From positions 1-28,572 of the forward strand of contig CALCRD010000143.1 of assembly GCA_937894355.1 (NCBI GenBank): DNA of 28,572 nt, given 5' to 3'. Source of the DNA: an uncultured Bacillus sp. GTDB taxonomy: Bacteria > Bacillota > Bacilli > Bacillales > Cytobacillaceae. The position numbers were made by a program, and so were the translations under genes. Below the pieces are notes generated by a model. The model searched no databases. It worked only from the letters and a program-made list of their open reading frames with translations, and was not told where the DNA came from. Shown here in pieces: positions 24,884-28,572 of the stretch (within the stretch, counting starts at the first letter, position 1; each line of letters opens with the position of its first letter).

Positions 24884-25690
24884 ATGAGAAAGACACTTAT
24901 CGTAGTTATCGCCGCATTGATCGCCCTTACTGTGCTTTCTGGATGTGGCAAGAAAACCGCAGCTGACACCTCTTGGGAAGATGTTAAGTCCAAAGGCTAC
25001 TTTATCGTGGGCCTAGATGATTCCTTCCCGCCTATGGGCTTTCGGGATGAGAAGAACGAAATTGTTGGCTTCGACATTGACTTTGCTAAAGAAGCCGCCA
25101 AAAGAATGGGTGTGGAGGCTAGGTTTCAGCCAGTGGTCTGGGACTTTATCGGCCAGGAACTCAATGGCAAGAAAGTGGACCTGATTTGGAACGGCTGCAC
25201 CATCACCGAGGATAGACGAAAGGTATTTGACTTTACCGATCCTTATATGGACAACAAACAGGTAGTTGTGACCAAAGCTGATTCCACAATTCAGACACTA
25301 GATGATCTTGCAGGCAAAAAGGTAGGGATCCAAGGTGGATCCAGCGCCAATATTGCCCTAGACAACCATCCGGAAGTGAAAAATTCTTTAGCCAAACTCA
25401 ACGAGTACTCTGATAATGCAAAAGCACTGACGGATCTGGAGATTGGCCGTCTTGACGCAGTAATCGTAGACGTTTGTGTTTTTGGCCATTATCGGATGAT
25501 CAAGCCCGATAGCTTCCGCATGCTAGATCAGGATCTGGGCTCTGAGAATTTCGGAGTTGGGGTTCGCAAGAGCGATGTGGCATTTAGGGCTGAGCTGCAA
25601 AAGGCCATGGATTCCATGATGGAAGATGGAGCAGCCCAAAAGATTGCAGATAAATGGTTTGGGAAGGGCGCAGAAGTTCTCGCCAAGTAG
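24884..25690 (+). CDS. Amino-acid ABC transporter substrate-binding lipoprotein
   Basis: ATG 24875 directly abuts AGGGAG, so ATG 24884, nine bases away, is the better start, giving 268 aa. The signal peptide ends in a lipobox L-S-G-C21, so the mature protein is lipid-anchored. The body is the SBP family 3 fold for polar amino acids: G-L-D-D-S-F-P-P-M-G-F-R-D, then G-F-D-I-D-F-A-K-E, the D-L-I-W-N-G-x-T-I-T-x-D-R region and D-F-T-D-P-Y. The ligand is probably an amino acid such as arginine, cystine or glutamine; it cannot be narrowed here. A stem-loop separates it from the permease gene. Confidence 0.93.
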   Translation: MRKTLIVVIAALIALTVLSGCGKKTAADTSWEDVKSKGYFIVGLDDSFPPMGFRDEKNEIVGFDIDFAKEAAKRMGVEARFQPVVWDFIGQELNGKKVDLIWNGCTITEDRRKVFDFTDPYMDNKQVVVTKADSTIQTLDDLAGKKVGIQGGSSANIALDNHPEVKNSLAKLNEYSDNAKALTDLEIGRLDAVIVDVCVFGHYRMIKPDSFRMLDQDLGSENFGVGVRKSDVAFRAELQKAMDSMMEDGAAQKIADKWFGKGAEVLAK

Positions 25691-25705
25691 TTTTAGAAAA
25701 CGTGT

Positions 25706-25730
25706 AGGACACAGGCCCAGCCTGTGTCCT
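25706..25730 (+). other. Stem-loop between binding-protein and permease genes
   Basis: AGGACACAGGC and GCCTGTGTCCT form a perfect 11-bp stem with loop CCA and no T tract after it. Such hairpins in ABC operons usually protect the 3' end of the binding-protein message or partially terminate, giving more binding protein than permease. Confidence 0.75.
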
Positions 25731-25751
25731 CTATAATAAGGGGAAGCAGCC

Positions 25752-26405
25752 TTGAACGAATTCTTTGCTTATTTCATTAAACTTATGCCCCAGATGGTAG
25801 GTGGGCTCTCTGTAACCGTTGGGTTATTCGCCATTACCCTTGTTTTTTCTATTCCACTAGGGGTGTTAGTTGCAGGCCTGAGGATGAGTAAAAATCCGCT
25901 TTTGAGCAACCTCACTAAACTGTATATTTGGATTTTCCGGGGCACCCCGCTAATTTTACAGGTGGTGTTCTTCTACTACGGACTCCCCAATCTGGGCATT
26001 CGGCTAGATCCTTTTCCTACGGCAGCCATGGCTTTTGTTATAAACTACACAGCCTATTTTGCTGAGATCTTTCGCGGGGGCATCCAGTCTATAGATCGGG
26101 GACAGCACGAGGCAGCCGATGTACTAGGCATGACCAAAGCTCAAACTATGATGCGGATCATCCTGCCCCAGGCTTTCAAGCGGGTGTTGCCAGCTGTGGG
26201 AAATGAGGCTATCACCTTGGTTAAGGATTCTGCATTAGTTTACGTGATCAGCCTCTCGGATCTACTGCGTGTGGTTACAGTGGCCTCGATTCGTGATTTC
26301 ACAGTGACACCATTTTTCGTGGCAGCGGTTCTTTACCTTTTAATGACTTTTGTGCTAGAGCAGGTCCTCGCTTATGTGGAAGCACGTTTCAGTTACTATG
26401 AGTAG
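25752..26405 (+). CDS. Amino-acid ABC transporter permease (HisM/GlnP family)
   Basis: TTG 25752 lies behind AAGGGGAA, and the product is 217 aa, normal for HisMQ-type permeases. About five membrane segments are visible, beginning V-G-G-L-S-V-T-V-G-L. The cytoplasmic EAA loop reads E-A-A-D-V-L-G-M-T-K-A-Q-T-M-M-R-I-I-L-P-Q-A and contacts the ATPase. The R-G-T-P-L-I-L-Q motif follows the second segment. A single permease gene implies a homodimer in the membrane. Confidence 0.95.
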   Translation: MNEFFAYFIKLMPQMVGGLSVTVGLFAITLVFSIPLGVLVAGLRMSKNPLLSNLTKLYIWIFRGTPLILQVVFFYYGLPNLGIRLDPFPTAAMAFVINYTAYFAEIFRGGIQSIDRGQHEAADVLGMTKAQTMMRIILPQAFKRVLPAVGNEAITLVKDSALVYVISLSDLLRVVTVASIRDFTVTPFFVAAVLYLLMTFVLEQVLAYVEARFSYYE

Positions 26406-26420
26406 GAAGGGTTTTAGACA

Positions 26421-27194
26421 ATGAATGAAACAGGGGTACCTATAGTTGAGGCCCAGGGGATTTATAAAAGATTCGGTGAGCTTGAGGTGCTCTGTGGGAT
26501 CGACCTGAAGGTTTCCAAAGGAGAGGTGGTTGCCTTGATTGGCCCCTCAGGTTCCGGCAAGAGCACCCTTCTTCGCTCCATCAATGTTCTCGAGAGGATT
26601 GATCGCGGCAGCATTGCTATTGATGGGTCCCCTATGGTGCAGGAAACCCAGGGAAAGGCGCAGTATGTATCAGATTCTGAGCTGAGGCAGATGCGCCGGA
26701 AGATGGGGATGGTCTTTCAAAACTTTAACCTCTTTCCCCATATGAGCGTTTTGGAGAATGTGATGGTGGCGCCTGTGCAGGTTTTGGGACGTTCAAAACG
26801 CGAGGCAGAGGAGAAGGCCATGGATCTACTGGGGAAGGTAGGGCTATTGGATAAAGCTACCAGCTATCCTTGCGAGATCTCAGGTGGGCAAAAGCAGCGG
26901 GTTGCAATTGCCCGTGCCCTGGCTATGGATCCGGAATTGCTTTGCTTCGATGAGCCAACTTCAGCTTTGGATCCTGAGCTTACAGGCGAGGTGTTGAAGA
27001 CAATGCAGGATCTTGCCCGGGAGCGAATGACGATGCTGGTGGTGACCCATGAGATTGGTTTTGCCCGGGATGTTGCGGATCGGGTAGTCTTTATGGACCG
27101 GGGGGTTGTGGTTGAGGAAGGTATGAGCCGGGAGGTGCTCTCCGCGCCAAGCCATCCGCGCTTGAAGGCGTTTTTGGGATTAGTAGATAGATAG
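26421..27194 (+). CDS. Amino-acid ABC transporter ATPase (GlnQ/HisP type)
   Basis: This 257-aa protein from ATG 26421 has Walker A at 41-49 (GPSGSGKST), Q-loop F-Q-N-F-N-L-F-P-H, signature ISGGQKQR, Walker B L-L-C-F-D-E-P and switch histidine V-V-T-H-E. The N-F-N-L-F-P-H block is typical of polar amino-acid importers. It carries a slightly longer insert (M-V-Q-E-T-Q-G-K-A-Q-Y-V-S-D) before the Q-loop than most members. It is the last gene of the three-gene operon. Confidence 0.96.
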   Translation: MNETGVPIVEAQGIYKRFGELEVLCGIDLKVSKGEVVALIGPSGSGKSTLLRSINVLERIDRGSIAIDGSPMVQETQGKAQYVSDSELRQMRRKMGMVFQNFNLFPHMSVLENVMVAPVQVLGRSKREAEEKAMDLLGKVGLLDKATSYPCEISGGQKQRVAIARALAMDPELLCFDEPTSALDPELTGEVLKTMQDLARERMTMLVVTHEIGFARDVADRVVFMDRGVVVEEGMSREVLSAPSHPRLKAFLGLVDR

Positions 27195-27218
27195 CTCGCT
27201 ACAGTTACTTATGAAGAT

Positions 27219-27257
27219 AATTCCCGTCTCAAACTTTGGGACGGGAATTAGTATTTT
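27219..27257 (+). terminator. Terminator of the ABC operon
   Basis: AATTCCCGTC pairs with GACGGGAATT, the inner TCAAA with TTTGG adds to the stem, and AGTATTTTT follows. Confidence 0.85.
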
Positions 27258-27291
27258 TAAAGGCACAATATGTGCTTATTATTCATTTGGG

Positions 27292-27693
27292 TTAGATGTC
27301 ATGAACATCTAGGCGTTTTTTCAAGCCCTCCTGTAGGATTAGGGAGAAATTAATTTCTGCTTGCTCAGCAAGTTCATTCAGCCAGCTTGGTAACGTTACG
27401 TTTTTTCGAACTGCTCGGTTGTCGTGGCGACGACGGTAAGCATCTAAATCAAGATCAACTAAGGTGAGAATTTGTTCTGTATCGGTTTTAATGCTCTTAG
27501 GATCTGAGGGGGCAGGAATTGTACGCCCGGAATCTTGTTCGTAGAGGAGATACATGCCGATAGCATCTCGAACCATAAAAATAGCTTCGGCCAGATCTTT
27601 TCCCTGGGTATGAACTCCTAATAGATCTGGGACAGAAGCATCAAATCCTCCTTCTTTTGCCGGAGTCAACAAAATCGGATATACTATTGTCAT
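27292..27693 (-). CDS. hicB: HicB-type antitoxin (second pair)
   Basis: The frame extends to TTG 27711, but ATG 27693 with AAAGGGG eight bases upstream is the likelier start, giving 133 aa. It has the HicB domain (Y-P-I-L-L-T-P-A-K-E-G-G-F-D-A-S-V-P-D-L-L-G) and a C-terminal ribbon-helix-helix (K-N-V-T-L-P-S-W-L ... I-N-F-S-L-I-L). The two HicB proteins of this window align well in this tail and less well in the N-terminal half, so they are related but not recent copies. Confidence 0.92.
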   Translation of the reverse strand: MTIVYPILLTPAKEGGFDASVPDLLGVHTQGKDLAEAIFMVRDAIGMYLLYEQDSGRTIPAPSDPKSIKTDTEQILTLVDLDLDAYRRRHDNRAVRKNVTLPSWLNELAEQAEINFSLILQEGLKKRLDVHDI

Positions 27694-27717
27694 TGTATTA
27701 ACCCCTTTCAATGTTCG

Positions 27718-27756
27718 TTAAAGGATGCGGTGCTATTCAATCCCCGCATCCTTTAA
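27718..27756 (-). other. 13-bp perfect stem-loop across the end of hicA-2
   Basis: TTAAAGGATGCGG (27718-27730) and CCGCATCCTTTAA (27744-27756) are exact reverse complements around a 13-base loop. The hicA stop codon (27733-27735) lies in the loop, and the hicB ribosome site is about 10 bases beyond the hairpin. No T tract follows in the direction of transcription. Confidence 0.85.
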
Positions 27757-27906
27757 GAGCTTTTTAGCAGTTCCCTCATTAATTTTTGTATGTCTTGGAA
27801 CTGGGATCGTCTTCGAGCCGTAATTGTAAATATCATGATTTGATCCATATCGCTTGATTTGGAATCCAGCCTTAAGAAGCATTTTAATTAAGCGACGTCG
27901 TTTCAA
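27733..27906 (-). CDS. hicA: HicA-type mRNA interferase toxin (second pair), TTG start
   Basis: This 57-aa protein is read from TTG 27906 to a TAG at 27735-27733. It shows R-R-R-L-I-K-M-L-L-K-A-G-F, then the catalytic G-S-N-H-D block, K-T-I-P-V-P-R-H and the end K-K-L-L-K-D-A-G-I-E, all HicA features. The ribosome site is weak (GGTG seven bases upstream). The frame is also open further upstream with no ATG, so TTG is chosen on family length. It lies 39 bases before hicB and shares a promoter at 27928-27956. A TTG start may keep toxin synthesis low. Confidence 0.82.
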   Translation of the reverse strand: MKRRRLIKMLLKAGFQIKRYGSNHDIYNYGSKTIPVPRHTKINEGTAKKLLKDAGIE

Positions 27907-27927
27907 TGGGGAACACCATCTTTCTAT

Positions 27928-27956
27928 ATTATACGCATCCAGTGCGTGTTGGTCAA
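27928..27956 (-). promoter_or_regulatory. hicAB-2 promoter with inverted repeat in spacer
   Basis: On the minus strand TTGACC (27956-27951), a 17-base spacer and TATAAT (27933-27928) are close to consensus. ACGCA (27933-27937 on the plus strand) and TGCGT (27943-27947) form an inverted repeat overlapping the -10 box and spacer, as in the first hicAB promoter. Confidence 0.75.
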
Positions 27957-28487
27957 GAGTTTTTTTATGCTTTTGTAAGATATACCATATTATAATTTTG
28001 AAAGTTCTGAGATTGGTATGGATTTAATCAGCGAGTAATGCTTGACGCTCACGCAGGGCAAGCCCTGCGGATTCTTGAAAAGTCAGCTAAGTTAGCCTTA
28101 TTTGCAAAGGGTACGCCAAATACCGGCTAGCCCGTAGGATTCGGGTTATTGGGGTTATTTATGAAGAAGTGACGAATTTATAGAATGGGTATTTTTTGAT
28201 AAGATAAAAGGTAGTCTACGATTTGCAAGAATAGAATTATCATGGTCTTATAGTAAGGCGGTTTTGTCTCCAGATAGTTGGGTTGAGCTTCCTCTAGGCA
28301 GATGATAACAAATTAAAGGAGGAAGATAAATACTCAAAGCATGTAAACTTGCATCCTTTTGTTATACATGAAGTTACAGAAATGGACACTATTTCAAGGC
28401 TTTGGACGTTACTTTGTTATTATTAATTTATTATCGAAGGGCTGAGAAAATATTGAGCATTGAAGTTGGAGGTTTGTTAGATAAAGA
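27957..28487. other. Gene-poor stretch
   Basis: It contains one short perfect hairpin (CGCAGGGC/GCCCTGCG, 28052-28069, no T tract) and a decayed coding remnant (28165-28426). No intact gene, tRNA or recognisable insertion-sequence end is visible. Confidence 0.4.
28165..28426 (+). pseudogene. Decayed, frameshifted coding remnant, unknown family
   Basis: Two overlapping open frames look protein-like but lack starts. Frame 1 (28165-28305) encodes a segment containing D-E-F-I-E-W-V-F-F-D-K-I-K-G-S-L and W-V-E-L-P-L-G. A shift of one base near 28298-28305 continues it with D-D-N-K-L-K-E-E-D-K-Y and H-P-F-V-I-H-E-V-T-E-M-D to a stop at 28426. I recognise no family. An AAAGGAGG string at about 28315-28322 lies inside the second frame and serves no visible gene. 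Confidence 0.3.
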
Positions 28488-28516
28488 AAAGACCGGAAGT
28501 TCAACTTCCGGTCTTT
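28488..28516 (+). terminator. Perfect palindromic terminator at the intron insertion site
   Basis: GACCGGAAGTT (28491-28501) and AACTTCCGGTC (28503-28513) are exact complements, extended by AAA before and TTT after. It is bidirectional by sequence. It lies six bases before the proposed group II intron start. Confidence 0.85.
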
Positions 28517-28521
28517 AGCTT

Positions 28522-28572
28522 GTACGACGGGCATGCCGTCAATCTGTGGTGAGAGTCCACAAGGGGCGTAGT
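28522..28572 (+). mobile_element. 5' end of a bacterial class C group II intron (runs off window)
   Basis: From 28522 the sequence reads GTACGACGGGCATGCCGTC, then GGTGAGAGTCCAC. This parallels the first bases of group IIC introns, which begin GTG(T/C)G, followed by a (C)GGGCATG-type helix and GGTGAGAGTCCC. The position directly downstream of a strong terminator hairpin is the hallmark insertion preference of class C introns. The second and later positions of the first pentamer deviate (GTACG rather than GTGCG). The ribozyme body, reverse transcriptase and 3' end lie outside the window. Confidence 0.75.

Noticed and set aside
28052..28069. CGCAGGGC/GCCCTGCG hairpin as a terminator
   Set aside because: The loop is only two to four bases and no T tract follows on either strand; no gene ends nearby.
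28313..28330. AAAGGAGGAAG as the ribosome site of a new gene
   Set aside because: No start codon with a lasting open frame follows at a suitable distance; the string is part of an open frame of the decayed remnant.
1..28572. CRISPR arrays, tRNA or rRNA genes
   Set aside because: No regularly spaced repeats, cloverleaf or conserved rRNA segments were seen on either strand.

Overview
The window looks like a diderm (outer-membrane-bearing) member of the Bacillota, for example a Limnochordia-, Halanaerobiales- or Negativicutes-like lineage. The evidence is the mixture of strong Firmicute-style AGGAGG ribosome sites with frequent GTG and TTG starts, together with four beta-barrel proteins that end in phenylalanine, the usual outer-membrane insertion signal. 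The exact taxon cannot be fixed from this sequence.

Positions 1-13667 (AT-rich, all +) hold a tightly packed run of exported proteins: a 5'-truncated barrel, two DUF4091/glycoside-hydrolase-like proteins, a protein made of two nearly identical discoidin-like domains, a large multidomain beta-sandwich protein with a FlgD-Ig-like C-terminus, a coiled-coil plus barrel protein resembling SLH-less OmpM porins, a PorV/UPF0164/FadL-like barrel, and a second coiled-coil barrel. I read it as one surface or glycan-handling operon. No sugar transporter or regulator is in view.

Positions 13668-15966 are transitional: two tiny doubtful ORFs, a stem-loop, a selO (protein AMPylase) gene broken by two frameshifts, and an AT-rich leader with a terminator-like hairpin.

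Positions 15967-23842 hold a complete bacterial microcompartment (BMC) operon, GC-richer than the region before it: DeoR-family regulator, class II (fuculose/rhamnulose-phosphate type) aldolase, three BMC-H shell proteins, PduL phosphotransacylase, EutN/CcmL vertex protein, CoA-acylating aldehyde dehydrogenase, PduS-like Fe-S flavoprotein, PduT-like trimer with its cluster cysteine, and a divergent acetate kinase, closed by a strong terminator. The inferred pathway is sugar phosphate to lactaldehyde (or another aldehyde) plus DHAP, then acyl-CoA, acyl phosphate, and acid plus ATP. PduS/PduT probably dispose of electrons, because no alcohol or lactate dehydrogenase is encoded here.

Positions 24039-27906 hold a polar amino-acid ABC transporter (binding lipoprotein, permease, ATPase) with its own promoter and terminator. 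It is flanked by two different HicAB toxin-antitoxin pairs, one on each strand, whose promoters share a similar motif next to the -10 box. The right end contains a decayed coding remnant, a perfect terminator hairpin and, immediately after it, what looks like the first 51 bases of a bacterial class C group II intron that runs off the window.
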